Part shown: positions 13,101 through 22,454 of the stretch, piece by piece
How positions within the stretch are numbered: the stretch's first letter is position 1
Layout of the letters: the number at the start of each line of letters is the position of its first letter
Source of the DNA: Bacteroides sp.
GTDB taxonomy: Bacteria > Bacteroidota > Bacteroidia > Bacteroidales > Bacteroidaceae
Reading direction: 5' to 3'
Assembly: GCA_021203405.1 (NCBI GenBank)
Contig: JAJQBG010000111.1
Span: forward strand, 1 to 35,431
Length of the DNA stretch: 35,431 bases
Notes under the pieces: model-generated
Told to the model about the DNA's origin: nothing
Database searches by the model: none
The model's input: only the letters and a program-made list of their open reading frames with translations
Program-made: the position numbers and the translations under genes

Positions 13101-13450
13101 ATATCGGAGAGTACCTGGACGAAGTAACCGGCTACTGGCTCAAAGGAGATCAGGAACGGAGTCGTTACTATAACCACTCTACATTCAATGACCTGATGAT
13201 TACCGGGCTGATGGGACTTCGTCCCCGCCTGGATGATACATTAGAGGTCAATCCGCTTGTCCCGGCTGACCGGTGGGATTGGTTCTGCCTGGACAATGTA
13301 CCTTATCACGGACATACTATCACGATCCTGTGGGATAAGGATGGAACCCGTTATCACCAGGGTAAGGGATTGCGTGTATATGTAGATGGTGTCCAGGTGG
13401 GACAGGCAGATACGATTACAAGAATTATCTGTCCCGATGCATTAAAGTGA
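10122..13450 (+). pseudogene. Multidomain glycosidase: N-terminal beta-propeller (GH145/PL27-like) + LamG-like domain + C-terminal alpha/alpha-toroid (MGH1/GH63-like); -1 G near 11069-11070
   Basis: Signal peptide; NHQSMLAYWNGKFYYQYLSDP..TSEDGYSWTHPDIIFPPYKVPDG.. joined NALQT|GMYATVYNPSEFRWPLAISLSKDG; then DDFSAYTKLADMTDWNIYMPVMAP.. and toroid motifs KMYNFSSWNIDAILNRYKVDGNKEFL..GLYWQGDVQDGMEESISGG..RPTINSYMYGNARALS..WDGAIWPFATSQTLTAM. Confidence 0.7.
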
Positions 13451-13534
13451 TTCATCTATTCAATATAATTTCCCGTAAGATGGTTTATACCCTTACGGGA
13501 AATTCAGTTATAGAAAATAAAAACAGGATTAACC

Positions 13535-16304
13535 ATGAACAAGAGAAGAGCCATAGTCTGCTGCGCATTGTTTATCACCCTCTTATTACCGCTCAAAGCC
13601 ATTGAGGTAACCCGTCTTACCTGCGAAATGATGGAAGAGCCGCTGGCATTGGCCACTGCCACTCCTCGTTTCGGATGGCAGATGGAAGCCAAAGAGAACG
13701 GTGTATCCCAGTCTGCCTATGCCATTGAAGTATATGCAGGAGAGAACGGATTTTCCCGGTTAGTCTGGGAGTCCGGTAAAATCTCCTCTTCACAAAGCCA
13801 GCTCATACCCTACCAGGGAGAGAAACTGCTTCCCATACGACGGTATACCTGGCGCGTAAAGGTATGGGATGAAAAAGACCGGCCTTCTGCCTGGAGCCGG
13901 GAAAGCCAGTTCCGGATTGCTCCCGATGCCGCCTTTCTGGATGCCGATTGGATCGGTGCCATTGCCCACGAAGAGGCTAACCTGCCGGAAGGACGTCATT
14001 TTCAGGGCTCTGTCCTGAAAGAGCCGGAAGTAAAAGAAAAATGGGAAGCTGTGGATTCACTTTCCCGCAAAAGCATCTATCTCCGTAAAGGCTTTCAGGC
14101 AGAGAAGCAGATCCGGGAGGTAGTGGCCTATGTCTGTGGCCTGGGACACTATGAGTTCTCCCTCAATGGAAAGAAAGTAGGGGATAGTGAGTTTGCCCCT
14201 TTGTGGAGTGATTATGAGAAAACTGTCTACTACAATACCTATGATGTCACCTCTTACCTGAAAAAGGGAGAGAATATTGCCGGTGTACTGCTGGGTAATG
14301 GGTTCTATAATGTGCAGGGTGGACGGTATGTAAAACTGAAGATCAGTTTCGGGGCCCCTACACTCTTCTTTAAAATGATAGTGACCTATAACGACGGCAC
14401 CACGGAAGCGATCTGTTCCGGAAGCGACTGGAAGTATGATCTCAGTCCGATCACTTTCAACTGTATCTATGGGGGAGAAGAGTACGATGCCCGCCTGGAG
14501 CAAAAGGGATGGGATAAGGCTGGTTTTAGAGATATGAACTGGAAACCAGTCGTTGTACAAACAGCTCCTAAAGGAGTGTTAACTCCGCAGCAGGCTCCTC
14601 CGGTAAAGATTATGGAGTATTATAATATTCAGCAAGTGAACAAACTTACTGCGGAAGAGGTGGAAGCTGCTACTTTGTCTACCAAACGCACGGTAGATCC
14701 TTCGGCGGTAGCACTCGATATGGGACAAAATCTGGCAGGCTTTCCGCAGATCACCGTCAAAGGAAAGAAAGGACAGCAGGTAACGCTGTTGGTTGCTGAA
14801 TCACTAACAGACGAAGGAGCCGCCAATCAACGCCAGACCGGCCGTCAACATTATTACGTATATACCCTCAAAGGAGAGGGAACAGAGACCTGGCATCCGC
14901 GCTTCTCTTACTATGGGTTCCGGTATATCCAGGTAGAAGGGGCTGTCCTGAAAGGAGAGAAGAATCCGCAGGATCTGCCCGTTATCCAGGATCTCAAATC
15001 CTGCTTTATCTACAATTCAGCTCCGAAGATCGCTACCTTCGAATCTTCCAATCCTATATTTAACGCTGCCCATCGGCTGATCGAGAAAGCGGTCCGTAGC
15101 AATATGCAGTCTGTCTTTACCGATTGCCCCCACCGGGAAAAATTAGGATGGCTCGAACAGGGACACCTGAACGGACCCGGACTCTTTTACAATTACGATC
15201 TTACTACCTATGCACCGAAAGTGATGCAGGATATGGCTGATACCCAGCAACCCGATGGCTTCCTGCCTACCACAGCCCCCCCGGTATGTGGTATTCGAAG
15301 GACCGGGTATGGACGATTTTGCCGATTCGCCCGAGTGGGGAAGTTCCATTGTGATCCTGCCCTTTATGTATTACGAGAACTACGGAGATAACTCTTTAAT
15401 TGTAAATTACTACCGTAATATGCGCGGCTATGTGGATTACCTTACCTCCCGGGCAGATAACCACATCGTCTCTCACGGTCTGGGAGACTGGTATGACTAT
15501 GGCGATTTCAAAGCCGGTTTTTCAAAGAATACCCCCGTCCCCTTGGTGGCTACCACACATTATTACCTGGATATCTGCTATATGATCGAAGCGGCCCGTA
15601 TGGTAGGGAATGCCTGGGACGAAGCCTACTACACCCGTCTGGCTAAAGAGGTAAAAGAGGCTTTCAATGAAAAATTCTTTGATCCCGTTACCCGTCAGTA
15701 CGGAACGGCCAGCCAGGCCAGTAATGCATTACCGCTCTTTCTGGATCTGGTAGATCCTCAGTACCGGGAAGACGTACTTGGTAATCTGGTAAAAGATATT
15801 CAGGAACATGGCAACCGACTGACTACCGGAGATGTAGGGAACCGTTACCTGTTCCAGACACTGGCCCGTAATGGATTAAACGAACTTATGTATACCATGC
15901 ATAACCACGAGGAGACTCCCGGATACGGATTCCAGCTTAAGTTTGGAGCCACTACCCTGACAGAACAGTGGGACCCCCGGCAGGGATCATCCTGGAATCA
16001 CTTTATGATGGGGCAGATTGACAAGTGGTTCTTTGCTTCCCTGGCAGGTATTCAGTATGATGAAGAGCGTCCGGGATATCAACACTTTGTGATCCGTCCC
16101 GAGCCGGTAGGCGATCTTACCTATGTAAAAGCCACTCACGAATCGCTATATGGTACTATAAAAGTGGATTGGCAGCGGAAAAACGGTATCTTTACACTGA
16201 ATGTTTCCATTCCTGTTAATACATCCGCACAGGTATGGGTACCGGGCGAGAAAGAGCCCAGAGAGATCAGTAGCGGAGATTATACATTTACCACCAATTT
16301 ATAA
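13535..16304 (+). pseudogene. GH78 alpha-L-rhamnosidase; +1 C in 15276-15282
   Basis: VTRLTCEMMEEPLALATATPRFGWQMEAKENGVSQSAYAIEV..TDCPHREKLGWLEQGHLNGPGLFYNYDL..DGFLPTTAP|RYVVFEGPGMDDFADSPEWGSSIVILPF..GATTLTEQWDPRQGSSWNHFMMGQIDKWFF. Confidence 0.9.
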
Positions 16305-16309
16305 GAACG

Positions 16310-17643
16310 ATGAAACCTATTATTATCTATTGATAACAGCCTGCTGTTTTCCTGCTTTGCTAAAAGCGGAGCGGGTAGATATGAAGCAGGCCGGAGCAGT
16401 AACCGATGGAAATACGCTCAATACCCAACTGATCAACGAAACTATCCAGCGGCTTGCGGCCGATGGAGGAGGAACCTTGTTCTTTCCGGCCGGTACCTAC
16501 CTGACTGCTTCTATCCGGATGGAGAGTAATATAACCCTGGATTTGGAAGCCGGAGCTACATTACTCTTCTCCGATGATTTTGAGCAGTACCTTCCCTATG
16601 TAGAGATGCGTTACGAAGGAGTGATGATGAAGAGCTTTCAGCCACTTATCTATGCGGTAGATGCTGAGAACATCACGATCAAAGGAGAAGGAAAACTCGA
16701 CGGCCAGGGTAAAAGCTGGTGGATGGAGTTCTTCAAGGTGATGGTTGACCTGAAAGAGAACGGTGTACGGGATGTAAACCCTTATCAGGTACTATGGGAT
16801 AAAGAGAATGATACCAAAGCTATCTATGAGGAGACCAATTCCGATTATGTAGGTACATTGCAGCATCGGTTTTTCCGCCCTCCTTTTATCCATCCCATCC
16901 GTTGTAATACGGTACGCATAGAGGGAGTAACCATTGTGAACTCTCCCTTCTGGACCATCAATCCCGAATTCTGTGACAATGTATTTATAAAAGGAGTCAC
17001 CATTAACAACCCTCCTTCACCCAATACTGACGGTATCAATCCGGAGTCGTGTCGCAATGTACACATCAGTGACTGCCATATCTCGGTAGGAGATGATTGT
17101 ATCACCATTAAATCGGGTCGTGACCTGCAGGGGCGTAACATGGGAGCACCCTGCGAAAATATCACTATTACCAACTGTACCATGCTTGCCGGACACGGTG
17201 GTGTGGTTATTGGGAGTGAAATGAGCGGAAGCGTACGGAAGATCACCATCAGTAACTGTGTATTTGATGGTACCGACCGGGGTATCCGTCTGAAATCTAC
17301 CCGTGGACGCGGTGGAGTCGTGGAACAGATACGCGTAAATAATATTGTAATGAGCAATATCAAACAGGAAGCTATTGTGATGGATCTGATGTATAGCAAT
17401 ATGCCCGAAGAACCCTTCTCGGACCGTACCCCTGTATTCCGTAACATTCATATCTCCGACCTGACAGGCGTGAATGTAAAAACTCCCATTAAAATACGGG
17501 GATTGGACGAGTCGCCCATCCGGGATATAACCTTGCGGAATATTAATATTGAAAGCAGTGAGAAACCTTTTTTCCAGAATTACGAAAGGATCAGGCTCAC
17601 CGATGTAATTGTGAACGGAGAAGAAATAAAATTGGATAAATAA
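16310..17643 (+). CDS. GH28 polygalacturonase-like glycosidase; start region disrupted by an apparent -1 A (16313-16315)
   Basis: Restored signal peptide MKTYYYLLITACCFPALLKAERVDMKQAGAVTDG; NTDGINPESCRNVHISDCHISVGDDCITIKSG..GHGGVVIGSEMSG..RGIRLKSTRGRGG. Confidence 0.9.
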
Positions 17644-17654
17644 GAATAAGAAAA

Positions 17655-19630
17655 ATGAACCGTAAAAACCTATTGCTTACATTAGTTTTTTTGTGCGGTA
17701 GCAGTAGCGGCCTTGGCCCAGCCTCACCGCCAAACTTCCGACCATCAATACAGACGCTCCCTGAGTGATGTATTGAATCAGATCGAAGAGCGTTTCGGGG
17801 TTACCCTGAAATATGATATTGACACAGTCAATAAACCGGTCTTTTATGCCGATTTCCGGATCCGTCCCTATTTGGTAGAAGAGTCACTCACCAATGTACT
17901 GGCTCCCTTTGATTATAAGTTTGTCAAACAGGGGAAGGAGTCTATAAACTTAAATCTTATGAATATCCCCGTCGTACGGAAGAGGATGGAGAGAAAATGA
18001 TCGCTTACCTCAACTCACTCTATAGCGATAAAGCTTCCTGGGAAGCACGCAAAGAGTGCCTGCGTAAAGAAGTGCGTGAGAAACTGGGTATTGATGAACC
18101 CCTGGAACATGTAACAGGTAATAAACCCATTCTTTCCAAAATACGTAAATTCGACGGATATACCGTTCAGAATATTGCGTTGGAGACATTGCCCGGACTC
18201 TATGTCTGCGGTTCTATCTATACACCCACCAGTAAAGGCAAACATGCCCTCATTATGTGCCCGAACGGACACTTTGGCGACGGCTGTTACCGCAAAGACC
18301 AGCAGGAGCGTATGGGAACCCTGGCCCGTATGGGAGCCGTGTGCGTAAGCTACGACCTTTTCGGTTGGGGAGAATCACAGCTTCAGGTAGGAGCTACCGG
18401 ACACCGTTCAGTCATTGCCCACATTATCCAGGCCATGAACGGCATCCTGCTACTGGATTATATGATGACCCGCAAAGATATTGATCCCACACGTATTGGT
18501 GCCAACGGAGGTTCAGGTGGTGGCTCGCAGGTTGTATTGCTCACTGCTCTGGATGATCGCTTTACAGCGGCAGCCCCGGTAGTAAGCCTGGCCTCTCACT
18601 TTGATGGGGGCTGTCCCTGCGAAAGCGGTATGCCTGTCACCATGGCTTGTGGCGGGACCAATAACGCCGAACTGATGGCCATGTTCGCACCCCGTCCTGT
18701 ATTGATTGTTTCAGACGGAAAAGATTGGACCAGCAGTGTGCCGGAGCTGGAATTCCCCTACCTGCAACGTATCTACGGATTTTACGATGCAAAAGATAAA
18801 GTGACTAATGTACACCTGCCCGACGAAGGCCATGATTTTGGACCCAATAAACGGAATGCCGTTTACGACTTCTTTATCTCCGTATTCAACCTCGACCGCA
18901 GTAAACTTGATGAGAGCAAAGTAACCATCGAACCGGAATCAGCGCTGCTCAGTTTTGGCGACCGTGCCGAAGACCTTCCGGCCAATGCCATCCGTACCTT
19001 TGACAATGCTACTATCTATTTTGGTACCAAGGTAACTTCACACATGAAGTCCGATGCTGCCATTGAAAGAAAGGCGCAGGGCTGGGTCGCTTCCCTGGAA
19101 CTGAACGATGTCAAGAAAGAGGGCTATGTAGTGACCCTGATCTATAACCACCTGCGTGCCGTGCGCGACTGGCATAACAACCATCCTTTTACCTTAGTTC
19201 CGGAAGGAGTAAATCCTCACAACGGAGAGCCCCTTTCTCAGTTAGACCGGGAGATGATCATTGACTCTACCATGCCGGCCGAAGTACACAATAAACTTAT
19301 GAACGGTATGCGTAGGGTACTTACCGAAGAGCAGGTAGAAGCAATCCTGGATAAATACACCATTGGTAAAGTAGCTTTCACCCTGAAAGCTTATAAAGAG
19401 ATCGTTCCCGATATGACTCCTGAAGAAGAGGCATTTGTGGTGGAGAACCTCAAAACAGCCCGCGAAAAAGCCATTGATTATAAAATATGAATCAAATATC
19501 TGCTGTGTTCAAAATGTATAAGAACCGGATTGAACGCTATTTCAATGATAACGGACGTAACTGGAGAGATATGTACCGGGATTATAATGAAAAAATGAGG
19601 GCAGAAAAGAAGAAAAAAGAACAGCAATAA
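17655..19630 (+). pseudogene. STN-domain - alpha/beta hydrolase (acetyl-xylan-esterase-like) - DUF3826-like fusion; three apparent homopolymer indels (17686-17692 +1, 17952-17954 -1, 19482-19485 -1)
   Basis: MNRKNLLLTLVFCAVAVAALAQPHRQTSDHQYRRSLSDVLNQIEERFGVTLKYDID.. then KSYEYPRRTEEDGEKMIAYLNSLYSDKASWEARKECLRKEVREKLGID..GANGGSGGGSQVVLLTALD..DEGHDFGPNKR.. then RKAQGWVASLELNDVKKEGYVVTLIYNHLRAVRDWHNNH..VLTEEQVEAILDKYTIGKVAFTLKAYKEIVPDMTPEEEAFVVENLKTAREKAIDYKNMNQISAVFKMYKNRIERYFNDNGRNW. Confidence 0.75.
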
Positions 19631-19658
19631 GTAACCTCTTTTTGAAGTATATGGGTAG

Positions 19659-19690
19659 CAGCCGGTTCCTTAGGAGCCGGCTGTTTGTTT
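19659..19690 (+). terminator. Rho-independent-like terminator
   Basis: CAGCCGGTTCC-TTA-GGAGCCGGCTG (11 bp, one wobble) followed by TTTGTTT. Confidence 0.75.
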
Positions 19691-19748
19691 GAATAGTTAC
19701 AGGCAAATAGAATCCGGTTCTTCAGCCGGTGATACACGGTAAACTAAA

Positions 19749-19879
19749 TTGCCATTGTCTTGACGTATCTGTGCCACCTTGTTGGCACAGTTGTGCCATC
19801 ATATTGGAATTATTGTGCCACCAAAGTGGAATTATTGTGCCATCGTTATGGAATGGTGTGCTATCGGGGTAGCAAATCT
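19749..19879. repeat. 22-bp-period array of small hairpin units (GTGCYA-N6-TRGMA...)
   Basis: Units at 19749 (degenerate), 19771, 19793, 19815, 19837 (21 nt) and 19858; unit 1 GTGCCAccttgtTGGCAC; unit 5 TGCTAtcggggTAGCA. Confidence 0.75.
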
Positions 19880-20041
19880 ACCTGTTGCTGATCTTATAAA
19901 TGGCTGTTCTTTGTCTTCCTGAACAAATTGAAGGATCTATTCTGCGTACTATAGGAATTCTTCCCTAAAAGAGATCCGTATTGATTACACCACAGCTGTT
20001 TCTCCGTCTTATCCATAGATAGTAACCTCATAACTAATAGA

Positions 20042-21164
20042 ATGAAAGATACCTTTGATTTCTCCCTCCCGGACTCGCAGGCCACTGCGGTAGAACCGAT
20101 AAAACCCGAAAAATTTGACTTTGAATCTTATCAGGCTTATGAGCAGGGGTTACTTGCCCGATGCAAAAAATTCTGGGAAAGTGATAGTGGAGTACTGGTT
20201 CACCGCCGTATGCGGGTCCAGGAAGTATTTTCCTATGATTCCAAAGATATGGAAAAGTCACTGGGGTGGCAGTTAGGAGCCTTGTGGAAAAGTATGGCTT
20301 TCCAGGCTGATGTTCCTAACTTCCTGGAGCCGTGGTATGGTCTGGGAACTATTGCATCCGCCTTTGGCTTCGACTATGTATGGAGCGAAGGACAAGCCCC
20401 CGCTATAAACGGTCATTTCGATTCGGTAGAGCAGTTACTGGCTTATGAAGCAAAACCCGTAGAAAAGACCCCGATCGGAAAGCATACTCTCGATATGATC
20501 GATTACTTTCTGACAAAAACCCAGGGAAAACTTCCTCTCTCTTACTCCGATATACAATCCCCCTTGAATATTGTAGCGAATATTGTAGATTCCAACCAGT
20601 TCTATATGGACTTTATGCTCAATCCGGATCTCATTCACCAGGCTTTTGACCGTACTGCCGCTCTTTTTGTAGATTATATGAAGATACAGCAACGAATGAT
20701 CGGAGATGCTCTGGCAAAACCCGGACACGGGTTTGCCTCTTCCCGCTGTTTTGATGGAATGGGTATGAGTGACGATAATATTGTGATGCTCTCTAACGAC
20801 ATGTATAACGAATTTGCTGTTCCGGCCTTTATCAAAGCCTGCACTCCTTTTGGAGGGGGGCCACTCCTGTGGCGACTGGTCGGGAAAGAAAGAGGATATA
20901 GTGAAGATAGATGGGATCCGGATGGCAGATGGTGCCTTCTCCAAAGCAACCGATCCGAATGCCAATCCTACCGGTGGGTTTGCAGATACCTTTGCCGGTA
21001 CCGGAGTGGTACTGAATGCACGCATCGTCGGTACTCCGGATGTGGTAGAGGAGAAAGTACGTGAATTATGGAAACCCGGGATGAAACTGATCGTGGTTAC
21101 CTATTGCGATACACCGGAAGAACAGAGCAGGGTCTATCAGAAAATCCATGAGATATGCCGGTAA
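20042..21164 (+). pseudogene. Uroporphyrinogen decarboxylase family / MtaA-MtbA-like methyltransferase; +1 G in 20855-20860
   Basis: FESYQAYEQGLLARCKKFWESDSGVLVHRRMRVQEVF..FGFDYVWSEGQAPAINGHFDSVEQLL..PLSYSDIQSPLNIVANIVDSNQFYMDFMLNPDLIHQAFD..FIKACTPFGG|GHSCGDWSGKKEDIVKIDGI..WKPGMKLIVVTYCDTPEEQ; H-x-C and a distal C present. Confidence 0.75.
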
Positions 21165-22417
21165 CAGCTCCCTCTAAAGTGGGTAATTATAGATGGCGGG
21201 TGGTTGCACTGCTCTTTTTTGCCACTACGATCAATTACATTGACCGGCAGATACTGGGTATGTTAAAGCCTTTTATTGCCAGTGATTTTAATTTAACCGA
21301 ACTTAGTTACGGCTATATTGTCTCCGCCTTTCAGGCGGCTTATGCGGTCGGACTTCTGTTTGCCGGTAACCTGATCGACAAATACGGTACCCGCATCAGT
21401 TATGCAGTGGCTGTAGTGGTGTGGAGCCTGGCCGGATGTTTCCACGCAGCTGCCCGGAGTGCTTTCGGATTCGGGATTGCTCGCTTTTTCCTGGGATTGG
21501 GAGAGTCCGGGAACTTTCCTGCCGCTATTAAAGCCACAGCCGAATGGTTCCCCAAAAAAGAGCGGGCCCTGGCTACCGGGCTTTTTAATACCGGAGCCAA
21601 TATGGGAGCCATTATCGCTCCGATCATTGTTTCCGTGATAACTGTAGCCTGGGGATGGCGGTGGGCCTTTATTGTCACCGGATTGTTAGGCTTTGTCTGG
21701 GTCATCGCCTGGTTCGTATTGTACCGTTTACCCGCTCAGGTGAAGGGGCTCAGTCGGGCAGAGTATCGGTATATACACTCCGATAGCCTGCATCCGGAAG
21801 CAGAGAAGGCGGAAAAGAGTGTACCCTGGAAGGAACTGTTAAAACAGCGCACTACCGTTGGTATCTGCGGAGCCCGTTTTATCTCCGACTGGGTGTGGTG
21901 GTTCTTTCTCTTCTGGACGCCCGATTTTCTGCATAAAGTCTATGGAGTGGATATTACACAAATGGTATTGCCACTGATCATTATCTATGTTTTTTCCTCC
22001 GTTGGGGGAGTAGCAGGGGGAGCGCTCTCCTCTATGCTGATCAAAAGAGGCAAAGAGGTGAGTACCTCCCGTAAGATAGCGATGCTGGTCCTGGCTCTCT
22101 GTGTAGTACCGGTTATCCTTATCCCTTCCCTCTCTTCGCTCTGGCTCTCCGTCTGCCTGATCGGGGTCGCTGCTTTTGCTCATCAGGGGTGGGCATCCAA
22201 CGTATTTACCCTGGTCTCTGATTTCTACCCGAAGAATTCGGTTGGAAGTATGACGGGGCTGGCTGGTTTTGCAGGCTCCATGGGAGGGATCCTTTCCGGT
22301 ATCTTTGTGGGTAAGGTGCTGGATCTCACGGGAAGTTATTTCCTGATCTTTACCGTCGCGGGACTGGCTTATGTTATTGCATGGAGTGTTTTGCAATTGA
22401 CTTTGCCGAAGAAATAG
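21155..22417 (+). CDS. MFS transporter, ExuT-like (hexuronate:cation symporter family)
   Basis: WRVVALLFFATTINYIDRQILGMLKPFIASDFNLTELSYGYIVSAFQAAYAVGLLFAGNLIDKYGTR..RFFLGLGESGNFPAAIKATAEWFPKKERALATGLFNTGANMGAIIAP; starts 10 nt before the end of the methyltransferase ORF. Confidence 0.88.
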   Translation: MPVTAPSKVGNYRWRVVALLFFATTINYIDRQILGMLKPFIASDFNLTELSYGYIVSAFQAAYAVGLLFAGNLIDKYGTRISYAVAVVVWSLAGCFHAAARSAFGFGIARFFLGLGESGNFPAAIKATAEWFPKKERALATGLFNTGANMGAIIAPIIVSVITVAWGWRWAFIVTGLLGFVWVIAWFVLYRLPAQVKGLSRAEYRYIHSDSLHPEAEKAEKSVPWKELLKQRTTVGICGARFISDWVWWFFLFWTPDFLHKVYGVDITQMVLPLIIIYVFSSVGGVAGGALSSMLIKRGKEVSTSRKIAMLVLALCVVPVILIPSLSSLWLSVCLIGVAAFAHQGWASNVFTLVSDFYPKNSVGSMTGLAGFAGSMGGILSGIFVGKVLDLTGSYFLIFTVAGLAYVIAWSVLQLTLPKK

Positions 22418-22428
22418 ATAATTCCTGC

Positions 22429-22454
22429 AGATCAACCATACTCCTGATCTTTTT
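22429..22454. terminator. Weak candidate terminator between convergent genes
   Basis: AGATCA-N10-TGATCT followed by TTTT between the MFS stop and the HTCS stop; 6-bp stem only. Confidence 0.25.

Noticed and set aside
16201-16309. N-terminal extension of the GH28 ORF (MFPFLLIHPHRYG...)
   Set aside because: Out-of-frame read of the GH78 3' end. The signal peptide MKTYYYLLITACC starts at 16310 after restoring one A.
19749-19879. CRISPR array
   Set aside because: The 22-bp units are contiguous with no unique spacers of CRISPR length, and no cas genes are present; better described as a tandem hairpin array.
20042-21164. HemE (haem biosynthesis) assignment for the UroD-family gene
   Set aside because: The H-x-C...C layout and the carbohydrate/transporter context fit MtaA/MtbA-like methyltransferases better.
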